A stretch of 64,000 bases of DNA from Yoonia sp. (GTDB lineage Bacteria; Pseudomonadota; Alphaproteobacteria; Rhodobacterales; Rhodobacteraceae), in the NCBI RefSeq assembly GCF_030731595.1, contig NZ_JANQTS010000064.1, forward strand, positions 1-64,000, given 5' to 3'. A program made the position numbers and the translations under genes. Each line of letters starts with the position of its first letter. The stretch's first letter is position 1. Below are positions 1-7,632 of this stretch, one piece after another. The notes under the pieces were generated by a model, which worked only from the letters and a program-made list of their open reading frames with translations, was not told the DNA's origin and did not search any database.

Positions 1-1072
1 CGGCCCCGGGCATCATTCCCATCATGCCTTCCATGCCGCCCATTTTCATCATCTGCTCAAGCTGCATCTTGAGGTCGTTCATGTTGAAACGACCCTTCTG
101 GAAGCGCTTCATCATGCGTTCGGCCTGTTCGGCCTCGATGGTTTCCTGCGCCTTTTCGACGAGCGCGACGATATCGCCCATGCCAAGGATGCGGCCCGCG
201 ATGCGTGACGGCTCGAAGGTTTCGATCGCGTCCATCTTTTCGCCGACACCGACAAAGCGGATTGGCTTGCCAGTGATCGCGCGCATGGACAGCGCCGCAC
301 CGCCACGCCCGTCGCCGTCCATCCGGGTGAGGACCACGCCGGTCACACCGATTTTGTCGTCGAATTCCTGTGCGACGTTCACTGCGTCCTGACCAGTCAG
401 GCCGTCGACAACCAGAAGTGTCTCGCGTGGTTTGGCCACGTCACGAACCGCGGCAGCCTGAGCAATCAGTTCGGCGTCAATGTGCAAGCGGCCTGCTGTA
501 TCCAGCATGTAAACGTCATAGCCGCCAAGGCTGGCTTGGGTCTTGGCCCGTTTGGCGATCTGAACCGGGTCTTCGCCTTTGATGATCGGCAGGGTGTCTA
601 CGCCGATCTGCATGCCCAAGATGGCAAGTTGTTCCATCGCGGCGGGGCGATTGGTGTCCAAAGACGCCATCAGCACCTTTTTGCCTTCACGCTCTTTCAA
701 TCGCTTGGCGAGCTTTGCCGTCGTGGTTGTCTTACCAGAACCCTGCAGACCGACCATCAGGATCGGGGCCGGCGGGTTGTCGATTTTCAAAGCACCGGGG
801 TCTTCGTCGCCGGTCAGGACATGCTGCAATTCGTCATGCACGATCTTGACGACCTGCTGGCCGGGCGTGATCGATTTGGTGACGGCTTGGCCTGTGGCCT
901 TTTCCTGCACGGCTTTGATAAAGTCACGCGCCACTGGCAGCGAGACGTCAGCCTCGAGCAGTGCGACGCGCACTTCGCGCAGTGCGGTCTTAACGTCATC
1001 CTCGGTCAGCGCACCCTGCTTGGTGAGCTTGTCAAAGACACCTGAGAGGCGTTCGGATAGACTTTCAAACAT
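1..1072 (-). CDS. ffh: Signal recognition particle protein Ffh (3' end outside window)
   Basis: Ffh is the SRP GTPase. It binds signal sequences of nascent membrane proteins together with 4.5S RNA and docks them to FtsY. About 357 N-terminal residues are present, and the gene runs off the left edge. Visible parts are the N domain (starting MFESLSERLSGVF), the P-loop GLQGSGKTTT, the DTAGR and TRMDGD GTPase motifs, and the start of the methionine-rich M domain (EQMMKMGGMEGMMGMM) at the window edge. The ATG at 1072 gives the standard N-terminus. The matching SRP RNA lies in this same window at about 55.5 kb. The family assignment is certain; only the C-terminal M domain cannot be inspected. Confidence 0.97.
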   Translation of the reverse strand, partial: MFESLSERLSGVFDKLTKQGALTEDDVKTALREVRVALLEADVSLPVARDFIKAVQEKATGQAVTKSITPGQQVVKIVHDELQHVLTGDEDPGALKIDNPPAPILMVGLQGSGKTTTTAKLAKRLKEREGKKVLMASLDTNRPAAMEQLAILGMQIGVDTLPIIKGEDPVQIAKRAKTQASLGGYDVYMLDTAGRLHIDAELIAQAAAVRDVAKPRETLLVVDGLTGQDAVNVAQEFDDKIGVTGVVLTRMDGDGRGGAALSMRAITGKPIRFVGVGEKMDAIETFEPSRIAGRILGMGDIVALVEKAQETIEAEQAERMMKRFQKGRFNMNDLKMQLEQMMKMGGMEGMMGMMPGA

Positions 1073-1137
1073 TGGCCAAGGCCCTCGTCTCGTTTCGGTT
1101 GCCCAGCGTATATAAGAACGCAAAGCTTAAAGCAGTA

Positions 1138-1153
1138 GCGCCCCCGTGGGCGC
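1138..1153. other. GC-rich stem-loop in the ffh to DoxX spacer
   Basis: A 6-bp inverted repeat, GCGCCC and GGGCGC around a 4-nt loop, lies in the 153-bp gap between the ffh start and the end of the DoxX-like gene. A second small repeat, TCCCT...AGGGA, follows at 1174-1189. Neither has a T-run. It may act as a transcript end for the DoxX-like gene, which reads toward ffh on the same strand. Nothing else was seen in the gap apart from an AT-rich TATATA stretch near 1110 that could be part of the ffh promoter. Confidence 0.3.
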
Positions 1154-1225
1154 GACGCGCTGACGGAGGGCGATCCCTATGAACAGGGACCGGAAAGCTG
1201 ATGCTATCCGGATGTTGAAGGGCGT

Positions 1226-1609
1226 TTAGTCTTGTGTCGGTCCCGAGTCAACCTGCCGCAGCATGCCAAAGAGTTGGTCGCGATAGGCAAACGCCACGCT
1301 TGCGCTGGCGGTCATCAGGACAAGCATGTGCCAATAGGGCGGCCCGACCCAGATCAGCAGCGCACTTAACCCGACGATCATCGTGGCGGTTAGAAAGAGG
1401 CCCGCAAAACCTTCAAACCCGCGCTTCCACAAAAGGGCCGCGCCGATCACTTCGACCGAGCCCGTGATATAGCGCGGGAACTGGCCGAAACCGATGGCCT
1501 CGTAGATCGCTACGTCGGTGCTGTAGCCGATCAGCTTACGGAGGCCGAAATAGAGGAAGGCCACGGTGAGGAACGCGCGCAGCAGCATCAGGGATCGGGT
1601 GTGTGTCAT
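1226..1609 (-). CDS. DoxX-like small integral membrane protein
   Basis: This 127-residue protein has four hydrophobic segments, roughly residues 7-25, 44-62, 68-88 and 93-110, in the arrangement of DoxX/DUF4870-like proteins. The charged stretch FGLRKLIGY near the N-terminus fits the family. No enzymatic residues were recognised. The ATG at 1609 was chosen because the frame stays open upstream to 1963, but that extension is not membrane-like and resembles a decayed oxidoreductase fragment. It transcribes toward ffh and is divergent from the LysR gene at 1917. The physiological role is unknown; relatives are linked to quinone or redox stress, which is only family knowledge here. Confidence 0.75.
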   Translation of the reverse strand: MTHTRSLMLLRAFLTVAFLYFGLRKLIGYSTDVAIYEAIGFGQFPRYITGSVEVIGAALLWKRGFEGFAGLFLTATMIVGLSALLIWVGPPYWHMLVLMTASASVAFAYRDQLFGMLRQVDSGPTQD

Positions 1610-1612
1610 ACC

Positions 1613-1815
1613 CTCCAAGATAGCGCACTTGTAGCGATGTCCAGAGAGCAGGTTTCCCGAAATGAGAGCGCCATCACTTTGTCGCGGCGGTGAATGTATC
1701 GGAAAGTGCGCGTGATCCAGAATGCGGCTTTCCGCACTGACATTACGCGCCCTGATCCCCTTGCGGCTGCGGATCGTCACAAGATCACCTGTAATTATGC
1801 GGGCTGGGTCAAGAT
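1613..1815 (-). pseudogene. Possible decayed C-terminal fragment of an assimilatory nitrate reductase (NasA-like)
   Basis: The frame upstream of the DoxX-like start translates as DLDPARIITGDLVTIRSRKG, then a stretch with FPIHSPPRQSDGALI and SGHRYKCAI. This parallels the end of NasA-type molybdopterin oxidoreductases, where a D/P-A-x-x-L-x-I-x-D-G-D-L-V segment is followed by F-x-P-I-H-W, S-D-G and D-P-V-S-G-Q-P-x-x-K. The tryptophan after PIH and the DPVSGQP core are altered, and no start or upstream domains remain, so this would be a relic. The comparison is from memory of the family, not an alignment. The alternative is chance resemblance in an otherwise non-coding divergent spacer (1610-1916). 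Confidence 0.4.
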
Positions 1816-1916
1816 CAGAGAATTGTGATGTCTTGGCGAAGAGATGCGATCTTGCATTTGCGAACGTATTATCCCTAATTGGGCAAAGAGTGTTTGTCAG
1901 CGCACAGGATCGCAGC

Positions 1917-2792
1917 ATGGAAAATTGGGACGAAATCAGGACAGCATTCCAGGTCGCCCGCAAGGGGACCGTCAGTGGTGCGGCCGAAGAACTTGGCGTG
2001 CATCATGCGACTGTGATCCGGCATATTGATGCGCTCGAGCAGCGTTTGGGGGTTAAACTTTTTCAACGCCATGCCCGCGGCTATACAGCGACAGAGGCGG
2101 GGCAGGACCTGCTCCAGGTCGCAGCGGCAACAGATGATCAGTTCACCCAACTGGCAGGGCGGATAAAGGGGCAAGGCGAAGGTGTATCGGGTGATCTGGT
2201 CGTTACGTCACTTGATGACGCCTCTGCGATACTGACCCCGATCCTGATCGCCTTCCAGCAAGAGCATCCCGACCTGCGGATCCGCTACAGGACAGGTATG
2301 CGGGTCTTCCGGCTGGAATATGGTGAGGCCCATGTCGCAATCCGGGCAGGGGCCATGCCGGAAGAACCAGATAATGTCGTGCAGCCTTTCATGCGCATCA
2401 AGGTTTCTTTGGCGGCCTCTGACAGTTACGTGGCGCGTCACGGCCTGCCGGCGGGGCCAGAGGATTTGCCTAATCATTTCTTCGTCACACACGATAGCGA
2501 CGATCACCGTGCGCCTTTTTCCAGATGGTTGCGGGCGCGTGTGCCGGAAAGTCAATTCATCTATCGGGCGAACGATGACCGCAATATGTTTGATGCTATC
2601 CTGCACGGGGCGGGCATCGGTTTCGTCGACAGCTCGAGTGGTATGGACCCGACGCTAACGGAAGTGATCCCCACTCAGCCAGAATGGGATGTGCCGCTTT
2701 GGCTTGTGACCCACGTCGATCTGCACCGGACGACCAAAGTGCAGACTTTTCTGCGCTTCCTGAAAGAGCGTATCAAATCGCGCGACGTCTGA
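1917..2792 (+). CDS. LysR family transcriptional regulator
   Basis: A 291-residue LysR-type regulator. Residues 1-60 carry the winged helix-turn-helix (TAFQVARKGTVSGAAEELGV, then HHATVIRHIDALEQRLG). The remainder is the periplasmic-binding-protein-like effector domain. I chose the ATG at 1917 because it gives the usual MENWDEIRTAF start, although the frame is open back to 1722. The stop overlaps the start of the EamA transporter by one base (TGATG), so the two are translationally coupled and the regulator probably controls that exporter. The effector is not predictable. The 1610-1916 spacer with the divergent DoxX-like gene contains A/T-rich stretches near 1850-1880 that could hold the promoter. 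Confidence 0.88.
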   Translation: MENWDEIRTAFQVARKGTVSGAAEELGVHHATVIRHIDALEQRLGVKLFQRHARGYTATEAGQDLLQVAAATDDQFTQLAGRIKGQGEGVSGDLVVTSLDDASAILTPILIAFQQEHPDLRIRYRTGMRVFRLEYGEAHVAIRAGAMPEEPDNVVQPFMRIKVSLAASDSYVARHGLPAGPEDLPNHFFVTHDSDDHRAPFSRWLRARVPESQFIYRANDDRNMFDAILHGAGIGFVDSSSGMDPTLTEVIPTQPEWDVPLWLVTHVDLHRTTKVQTFLRFLKERIKSRDV

Positions 2793-3670
2793 TGAGCGGG
2801 GCACGCGCGGGGCATCTGGCGATGCTCGCTTTTTCGATGTTGGTTGCAGGGTCCTTTGCGCTGGGGGCGCTTGCAGCAAATGAGATCGCGCCAAGTGCGC
2901 TCAACGCGGTCCGCTTCTGGGTCGCCACGGTGATCATCGGCAGTATTGCCTATGCCACATCCGGGGTGCCACGCAGTGCCATAGCAGCGCCGTGGCGATA
3001 CATCGTCCTTGCCGCATTGTTCTGTACTTATTTTGTGCTGATGTTCGAGGGGCTCAAGACAGCACCTCCGGTCAGTGCCGCGGCCGTGTTTACGCTCACG
3101 CCTATCCTTGCGGCATTTTTTGGCTGGGTCTTGTTGCGGCAGGTCCTGACCCCGCGCATGGCGCTTGCGCTGGTGTTCGGGGCCGTGGGCGCGCTCTGGG
3201 TCATTTTTCGCGCTGATCTGGCAGCACTTTTGCGGTTCGAGATCGGGCGGGGCGAGTTCATCTATTTCTGGGGCTGTATGGCGCATGCGATATATACGCC
3301 CTTGGTGCGCAAGCTGAACCGTGGCGAAAGCGCTGTGGTCTTCTCCTTTGGTGTTTTGCTTGCCGGCGCGGTTATGCTGACCCTGTGGGGGTGGGGGGCG
3401 ATCATAGCAACGGAGTGGACCGCCTTACCGCCTATCGTCTGGATCACGATCCTTTACACAGCGGTTTTCGCCAGCGCGGCGACATTTGTTCTGTTGCAGT
3501 TTGCGACACTGCGACTGCCCAGCTCAAAGGTCATGGCCTATACCTATCTGACACCTTCATGGGTGATTGTTTGGGAACTCGCCCTGGGAGGGGCGCCACC
3601 ACCTGCATTGGTCCTTGTGGGTTTGTTGCTTACGATGACGGCATTGGTGATGTTGCTGCGGGAGGAGTAA
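2792..3670 (+). CDS. EamA/DMT family transporter
   Basis: An inner-membrane protein of 292 residues with about ten hydrophobic helices and two EamA repeats, the drug/metabolite transporter architecture (RhaT/YdcZ-like). The first half contains the conserved proline and glycine-rich helix APPVSAAAVFTLTPILAAF; the second contains ATLRLPSSKVMAYTYLTPSW. The start codon overlaps the LysR stop by one base, which sets it at 2792 even though the frame is open upstream. Members export amino acids, metabolites or drugs by proton antiport; the substrate here is unknown. The gene is followed by a palindromic extragenic repeat at 3674 and then by the convergent ArsR gene. Confidence 0.88.
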   Translation: MSGARAGHLAMLAFSMLVAGSFALGALAANEIAPSALNAVRFWVATVIIGSIAYATSGVPRSAIAAPWRYIVLAALFCTYFVLMFEGLKTAPPVSAAAVFTLTPILAAFFGWVLLRQVLTPRMALALVFGAVGALWVIFRADLAALLRFEIGRGEFIYFWGCMAHAIYTPLVRKLNRGESAVVFSFGVLLAGAVMLTLWGWGAIIATEWTALPPIVWITILYTAVFASAATFVLLQFATLRLPSSKVMAYTYLTPSWVIVWELALGGAPPPALVLVGLLLTMTALVMLLREE

Positions 3671-3673
3671 AGC

Positions 3674-3695
3674 AAGGTGGATGCCGATCCACCTT
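3674..3695. repeat. Extragenic palindrome, GTAAGGTGG family, copy 1
   Basis: Nine-base arms AAGGTGGAT and ATCCACCTT around GCCG, placed directly after the EamA stop and reaching the last codon of the convergent ArsR gene. Two further copies with the same AAGGTGG...CCACCTT core occur at 39327 and 42134. It may act as a bidirectional transcript end, although the T-run is poor. Confidence 0.7.
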
Positions 3696-4017
3696 ACCCT
3701 TCCAGTTCTTGCACCAAGAATGCTTCGAAGGCATCCAGATCGAGGGCTTCCATCTGGCCAAAGCCTTGCATCCAGACCGAGGCCTCGCGCAGCGCGTCGG
3801 GTTCCAGCTTGCACCACTTCACACGGCCCCGCTTTTCCTGCGAGATCAGACCGGCCGCTGTCAGGATCCCCAGATGCTTTGAGATCGCCGCCAATGACAT
3901 CGCAAAGGGCTCGGCCACGTCTGTCACGGCCATGTCATCCTCAAGCAACATCGCAAGGATCGCGCGGCGCGTCGGATCGGCAAGCGCCGAGAAAACCTGA
4001 TCAAGCTGGGTGGTCAT
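3694..4017 (-). CDS. ArsR family transcriptional regulator
   Basis: A 107-residue winged-helix repressor of the ArsR/SmtB fold. The helix-turn-helix spans about residues 12-75, with the family signature ALADPTRRAILAML near the N-terminus and MSLAAISKHLGILTAAGLI as the recognition region, followed by a beta-wing KRGRVKWCKLEP. No metal-binding cysteine pair (CVC) is present, so this belongs to the metal-independent class often partnered with AHSA1/SRPBCC proteins. No such partner is adjacent here. A palindromic site just upstream (4048-4071) is probably its own operator. Confidence 0.9.
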   Translation of the reverse strand: MTTQLDQVFSALADPTRRAILAMLLEDDMAVTDVAEPFAMSLAAISKHLGILTAAGLISQEKRGRVKWCKLEPDALREASVWMQGFGQMEALDLDAFEAFLVQELEG

Positions 4018-4047
4018 AAGGCGATTAAGCGGCTCGGGGGGAAAACG

Positions 4048-4071
4048 TCAACCATTTGGTTGAATATCAAC
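4048..4071. promoter_or_regulatory. Candidate ArsR operator
   Basis: Perfect 7-bp arms TCAACCA and TGGTTGA are separated by TT (4048-4063). A second, overlapping palindrome GTTGA-ATA-TCAAC follows (4059-4071). It sits about 30 bp upstream of the arsR-type start, the usual place for autoregulation. The same TCAACC/GGTTGA half-site is typical of operators of this ArsR subclass (family knowledge). Binding has not been shown. Confidence 0.6.
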
Positions 4072-4128
4072 GCAAGCGCCGTCAGGGCAGAATGGGCGAA
4101 ATCGGGTGAATCGATTGACGCTCAACGT

Positions 4129-4194
4129 ATTGAAATTTATACATTAAAATTGAAATTTGGTTCTCTTGACTCTGATATGATCCCACCCTAAACC
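4129..4194 (+). promoter_or_regulatory. Candidate promoter/upstream region of the F0 ATP synthase operon
   Basis: An A/T-rich stretch contains two identical 10-bp repeats ATTGAAATTT at 4129-4138 and 4149-4158, exactly 20 bp apart (two helical turns). Downstream is a TTGACT box (4166-4171) and, after 17 bp, TAAACC (4189-4194), a weak -35/-10 pair. It lies 30 bp before the atpI start. The boxes are a visual match only; the direct repeat is certain. Confidence 0.35.
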
Positions 4195-4223
4195 ATCCTC
4201 AACCTTCCGAGGGGGCCAAACCG

Positions 4224-4559
4224 ATGTCCGACCCGCATGACGCTGACCGCCTGAGGGCACTTGAAGCGAAAATCGCGGCGCTCAAAGCACCGGCAGACGT
4301 CAAAGACCATTCGGAGGAACACTATTCTCAGGCGCAGCTTGCTTGGCGGATGGTGATAGAGCTTGTTGCCGGTCTTGGGATCGGCTTTGGCATCGGATAC
4401 GGGCTGGATACCTTGTTTGGAACCATGCCGATTTTTCTGGTGCTGTTTATTTTCTTTGGCCTCGCGGCTGGTGTTCTCACCATGATGCGGTCGGCCAAAG
4501 AGGTGCAAAGAAAGCAGCTTGAAGCTGCACAAGATGAGGGTGACGCACGTGGCGACTGA
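4224..4559 (+). CDS. atpI: AtpZ/AtpI family protein, first gene of the F0 operon
   Basis: A 111-residue protein with a charged N-terminal region (residues 1-40) and two hydrophobic helices (about 44-65 and 70-90). The glycine-rich helix [13 protein letters not shown] is typical of the AtpI/AtpZ family. These proteins assist assembly of the c-ring or magnesium uptake and are not part of the finished enzyme. It is the first gene of the operon; atpB begins inside its 3' end. A GAGGGGG stretch about ten bases before the ATG provides the ribosome-binding site. Confidence 0.9.
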   Translation: MSDPHDADRLRALEAKIAALKAPADVKDHSEEHYSQAQLAWRMVIELVAGLGIGFGIGYGLDTLFGTMPIFLVLFIFFGLAAGVLTMMRSAKEVQRKQLEAAQDEGDARGD

Positions 4560-5301
4560 AGAACATTCCGAAGGTGGTCTTGTATTCCATCCGTTGGACC
4601 AGTTTATCGTCAAACCGCTGTTTGGTGACGGTCCAGTTCACTGGTACACGCCGACGAATGTGACGCTCTGGATGGCCATCGCGCTTTTGGCAATCGCCGC
4701 AGTGTTTGTACTGGGAAGTCGCGGTCGCGCCGTGGTTCCGACCCGTCTGCAGTCGATCGGCGAGCTGATCTACGGTTTCATCTACAAAATGGTTGAAGAT
4801 GTGACCGGGAAAGACGGCGTAAAGTACTTCCCTTATATCATGACGCTGTTCCTGTTCATCCTGTTCTCGAACTACCTCGCCCTGATCCCGATGTCCTATT
4901 CGCCAACCTCGATGATCGCGGTGACTGCGGTGCTTGGTTTTGGCGTGTTTATCGCTGTGACCATTTTGGGCTTTGTCAAAAACGGCCCGGCTTTCCTGGG
5001 TCTGTTCTGGATGTCCGACGCACCGGCGATCCTGCGTCCGATCATCGCGATTATCGAAGTGATCTCTTACTTCGTGCGCCCTGTCAGCCACTCCATTCGT
5101 CTGGCCGGTAACATCATGGCAGGGCACGCTGTTCTGAAGGTTTTTGCTGGTTTTGCCGCGCTGACGCTGGTTAGCCCGCTTGCCATATTCGGGATCGTGG
5201 CGATCTACGGTCTCGAGATCCTGGTCTGCGGCATTCAGGCCTATGTTTTCACTATTTTGACGTGTGTCTATCTCAAGGACGCGCTTCACCCCGCACACTA
5301 A
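4549..5301 (+). CDS. atpB: F0F1 ATP synthase subunit a
   Basis: Subunit a forms the proton half-channels beside the c-ring in the membrane. About 250 residues with five to six transmembrane helices. The essential arginine is in [12 protein letters not shown], and the C-terminal helix carries [18 protein letters not shown] placed the start at GTG 4549, which gives an N-terminus ([19 protein letters not shown]) resembling relatives and has GAGGG eight bases upstream. In-frame ATGs at 4519 and 4534 are possible alternatives. The start overlaps the atpI end by 11 bases. A small stem-loop follows at 5306 before atpE. Confidence 0.95.
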   Translation: MATEEHSEGGLVFHPLDQFIVKPLFGDGPVHWYTPTNVTLWMAIALLAIAAVFVLGSRGRAVVPTRLQSIGELIYGFIYKMVEDVTGKDGVKYFPYIMTLFLFILFSNYLALIPMSYSPTSMIAVTAVLGFGVFIAVTILGFVKNGPAFLGLFWMSDAPAILRPIIAIIEVISYFVRPVSHSIRLAGNIMAGHAVLKVFAGFAALTLVSPLAIFGIVAIYGLEILVCGIQAYVFTILTCVYLKDALHPAH

Positions 5302-5305
5302 CAAC

Positions 5306-5319
5306 GTGGGATTTCCCAC
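5306..5319 (+). other. Stem-loop between atpB and atpE
   Basis: GTGGG and CCCAC arms around ATTT, five bases after the atpB stop and about 35 bases before atpE, without a T-run. With the larger hairpin after atpE it brackets the c-subunit message. It may mark an RNA processing or stability point that raises AtpE output relative to its neighbours (inference). Confidence 0.45.
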
Positions 5320-5354
5320 ATTCTATCTAACTTCCAATCGTAAGGAGAATACTC

Positions 5355-5579
5355 ATGGAAGGTGAACTCGCACACATCGGCGCTGGTCTTGCTGCAATCG
5401 GTTCCGGCGCTGCCGCGATCGGTGTTGGTACAGTTGCAGGTAACTACCTGGCTGGCGCACTGCGCAACCCATCTGCTGCTGCTGGTCAAACAGCAACATT
5501 GTTCATCGGTCTGGCATTCGCAGAAGCACTGGGGATCTTCGCGTTCCTCGTCGCGCTTCTGCTGATGTTCGCCGTCTAA
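5355..5579 (+). CDS. atpE: F0F1 ATP synthase subunit c
   Basis: The 74-residue proteolipid of the rotating c-ring. Two helices (about 8-33 and 45-72) are joined by the polar loop RNP (residues 37-39). The proton-carrying carboxylate is Glu57 in [12 protein letters not shown] glycine/alanine-rich first helix ([17 protein letters not shown]) provides helix packing. A strong AAGGAG precedes the ATG. The gene has untranslated gaps on both sides, each with an RNA stem-loop, whereas most other junctions of the operon are tight. Confidence 0.97.
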   Translation: MEGELAHIGAGLAAIGSGAAAIGVGTVAGNYLAGALRNPSAAAGQTATLFIGLAFAEALGIFAFLVALLLMFAV

Positions 5580-5601
5580 GAACGAACCCATATCCTTACG
5601 G

Positions 5602-5631
5602 CTGACTGGCGCGCGATCGTGCGCCAGTCAG
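5602..5631 (+). other. Strong intercistronic stem-loop after atpE
   Basis: Eleven-base perfect arms CTGACTGGCGC and GCGCCAGTCAG around an 8-base loop, located 22 bases after the atpE stop. It is followed by TAAAAC rather than a T-run, so it is more likely to stabilise the 3' end of an atpE message or attenuate than to terminate fully. Confidence 0.6.
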
Positions 5632-5659
5632 TAAAACATCAAGGTATTCGGGGGCCATC

Positions 5660-6208
5660 ATGGCAACAGAAACACACGACGCCGTCGCTGGCACATGCGT
5701 TGATGCAGGGGGTTCCGCCCTTGGCATGCCGCAACTTTGCGCGGATTGGATGCCCAACCAGATCTTCTGGCTGGTTATCACGCTAATCGCTATCTACCTG
5801 CTGATGTCCCGCATCGCACTGCCCCGCATTGGTGCGGTTCTGGCAGAGCGCTCTGGTACCATCACGAATGATATCGCGGCAGCAGAAGATTTGAAGAATA
5901 AAGCAGCCGAAGCCGAAGCTGCATATGACCAGGCTCTTTTGGATGCCCGTTCTGAGGCGCAAAAGATTGTCGCTGCGGCCAAAGCCGAAATTCAGGCAGA
6001 GCTGGATGTCGAGCTGCAGAAGGCTGATGCGCAGATCGCGGCAAAGACCGCCGAAAGCGAAGCGGCGATTGCCGAAATTCGCGCCGGTGCCATCAAAAGC
6101 GTTACGGACGTCGCCAAGGACACAGCCAAAGAACTGGTTGCTGCCATGGGTGGGACCGCTGATGCAAAAACGATCACCGCTGCTGTGACCGCGCGGATGA
6201 AAGGGTAA
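5660..6208 (+). CDS. atpG: F0F1 ATP synthase subunit b'
   Basis: A 182-residue peripheral-stalk subunit. One membrane helix lies at about residues 33-52 ([17 protein letters not shown]), followed by a long alanine- and charge-rich coiled coil (60-160). Organisms with both b' and b (phototrophs and many alphaproteobacteria) build the stalk as a heterodimer. The pairing of this gene with atpF five bases downstream shows that arrangement. The N-terminal 30 residues before the helix are longer than in b, as usual for b'. Confidence 0.92.
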   Translation: MATETHDAVAGTCVDAGGSALGMPQLCADWMPNQIFWLVITLIAIYLLMSRIALPRIGAVLAERSGTITNDIAAAEDLKNKAAEAEAAYDQALLDARSEAQKIVAAAKAEIQAELDVELQKADAQIAAKTAESEAAIAEIRAGAIKSVTDVAKDTAKELVAAMGGTADAKTITAAVTARMKG

Positions 6209-6213
6209 AAATC

Positions 6214-6774
6214 ATGAGACTGATGATCACATCCCTTTTCGCTCTTGCCGCCACTCCGGCGCTCGCCGCTGGTGACAAACCGTTCTTTTCTCTGGCCAAC
6301 ACGGACTTTGTTGTTTCGGTCGCCTTCCTGATTTTCCTCGGCATCCTCGCCTATTTCAAGGTGCCCGGGCTTGTCGGTGGCATGCTGGACAAACGCGCAG
6401 AGAGCATCAAAGCTGAATTGGACGAGGCGAAAGCCTTGCGCGATGAGGCGCAAGCCTTGCTTGCCAGCTACGAGCGCAAGCAAAAGGAAGTGCAGGAGCA
6501 GGCTGACCGTATCGTTGCTGCCGCAAAGGAAGAGGCGACAAATGCCGCGACCGCGGCAAAGGACGAAATTGTAAAGTCGATCACCCGCCGCCTCGCCGCT
6601 GCCGAAGAGCAGATCGCAAGCGCGCAGGCTGCGGCCATCAAGGATGTGCGCGATCAGGCGATTATGGTCGCTGTCGCTGCGGCCAAGGACGTCATGGCCA
6701 AACAGATGGACGCCAAAGCTGCAGGTGCATTGATTGACGACGCGATTGCGACGGTTTCTGAAAAGTTGCACTAG
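6214..6774 (+). CDS. atpF: F0F1 ATP synthase subunit b
   Basis: The 186-residue partner of b' in the peripheral stalk. The N-terminus (LFALAATPALAA) looks like a cleavable signal sequence and is followed by a membrane helix at about residues 31-50 (DFVVSVAFLIFLGILAYF). An extended charged coiled coil then runs to the end. It is the last gene of the F0 operon and is followed by an intrinsic terminator at 6799. The F1 genes are not in this window, consistent with the separate F0 and F1 loci of Rhodobacterales. Confidence 0.94.
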   Translation: MRLMITSLFALAATPALAAGDKPFFSLANTDFVVSVAFLIFLGILAYFKVPGLVGGMLDKRAESIKAELDEAKALRDEAQALLASYERKQKEVQEQADRIVAAAKEEATNAATAAKDEIVKSITRRLAAAEEQIASAQAAAIKDVRDQAIMVAVAAAKDVMAKQMDAKAAGALIDDAIATVSEKLH

Positions 6775-6798
6775 CCGCCAGCAATGTCGGAATACCAG

Positions 6799-6830
6799 AA
6801 GCCCGGATGCTAATGCGTCCGGGCTTTTGC
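6799..6830 (+). terminator. Rho-independent terminator of the F0 operon
   Basis: Perfect 9-bp arms AAGCCCGGA and TCCGGGCTT around a 10-base loop, ending in TTTT, 25 bases after the atpF stop. Confidence 0.85.
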
Positions 6831-6891
6831 GTTGACAGTTGTGCGCATGTCTTCAACACTTGGACGCGGGGCGAAAGCAGGAGAATGCAGA

Positions 6892-7632
6892 ATGCCGAGC
6901 CTCTGGCTTGGACTACGGGCCACAGCGATTTATGCCGCATTTCTTGCGGCTGCTACGCTCTATGTGTTTCAGTTGAGTTCTCCACCCGCGGGACTGATCC
7001 AATCGCTTGCGGCCTTATTGCCCTTTCAGTTTCTCGCTGCCCTTTACTGCGTCTCTGTCGCGCTGCGCGGATTTGGTTGGCAGGCCGTCGGATTTGGGCG
7101 TTTGCGGTGGAGCGCCCTCATTTGGTTTCTGCCTGCATGGATCGTACTTTTGGCAATGGTGTGGAATATTGCGAAGGCAGCGTCGCTGCATGACTTCATG
7201 GCGCTGGGCGCTGTCTCATTGACGCTGCTGATCGTAACGCCCTTCCTGATCGCTTTTGCAGAAGAACTCTTGTTTCGCGGTATCTTGCTGCGTGGCGCAA
7301 TGGCGACTGTGCCACTGATCTATGCAATGCTGATCAGCGCGGTCCTGTTCGGGGCAATTCACACGATCAGTGCAATCTCTGGGCAGGGACTATCTGGTAC
7401 AACCCAGCAGATGTTTTTCGCCATATCGGTTGGTTTTTTTCTGGCACCGATTGCTGTCAAGCTGGGCAATCTTTGGCCCTTGATCATCTGGCACTGGCTG
7501 TGGAACCTCGCGGTCTATGCGAGTCAGTTGGCCGAGGTCTGGCATCCATTTGTCTTGATCGGCATTGGCATGCAGACCGTGATCTGCATCTGGCTCTGGA
7601 CAGACATGTTGCGGGGCAGGATTGCCGGCTAG
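6892..7632 (+). CDS. CPBP family intramembrane metalloprotease
   Basis: A polytopic membrane protein of 246 residues with about seven helices. It bears the CAAX-protease/bacteriocin-processing signature: motif 1 EELLFRG (EExxxR), motif 2 a histidine in FGAIHTI, and motif 3 HWLWN (HxxxN/B). These residues form the intramembrane catalytic site. I chose the ATG at 6892, which has AGGAG eight bases upstream; a longer TTG-initiated form from 6832 would begin inside the terminator region. It overlaps the convergent FadR-type regulator by four bases. The substrate is unknown. Confidence 0.85.
   Translation: MPSLWLGLRATAIYAAFLAAATLYVFQLSSPPAGLIQSLAALLPFQFLAALYCVSVALRGFGWQAVGFGRLRWSALIWFLPAWIVLLAMVWNIAKAASLHDFMALGAVSLTLLIVTPFLIAFAEELLFRGILLRGAMATVPLIYAMLISAVLFGAIHTISAISGQGLSGTTQQMFFAISVGFFLAPIAVKLGNLWPLIIWHWLWNLAVYASQLAEVWHPFVLIGIGMQTVICIWLWTDMLRGRIAG

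Noticed and set aside
1722..1916. Upstream extension of the first LysR gene
   Set aside because: The frame is open, but the extension is not conserved-looking. The LysR helix-turn-helix begins immediately after the ATG at 1917.
4477..5319. 280-codon open frame on the minus strand
   Set aside because: Antisense to atpB; the translation is dominated by Asp, His, Arg and Gln and lacks any fold signature.
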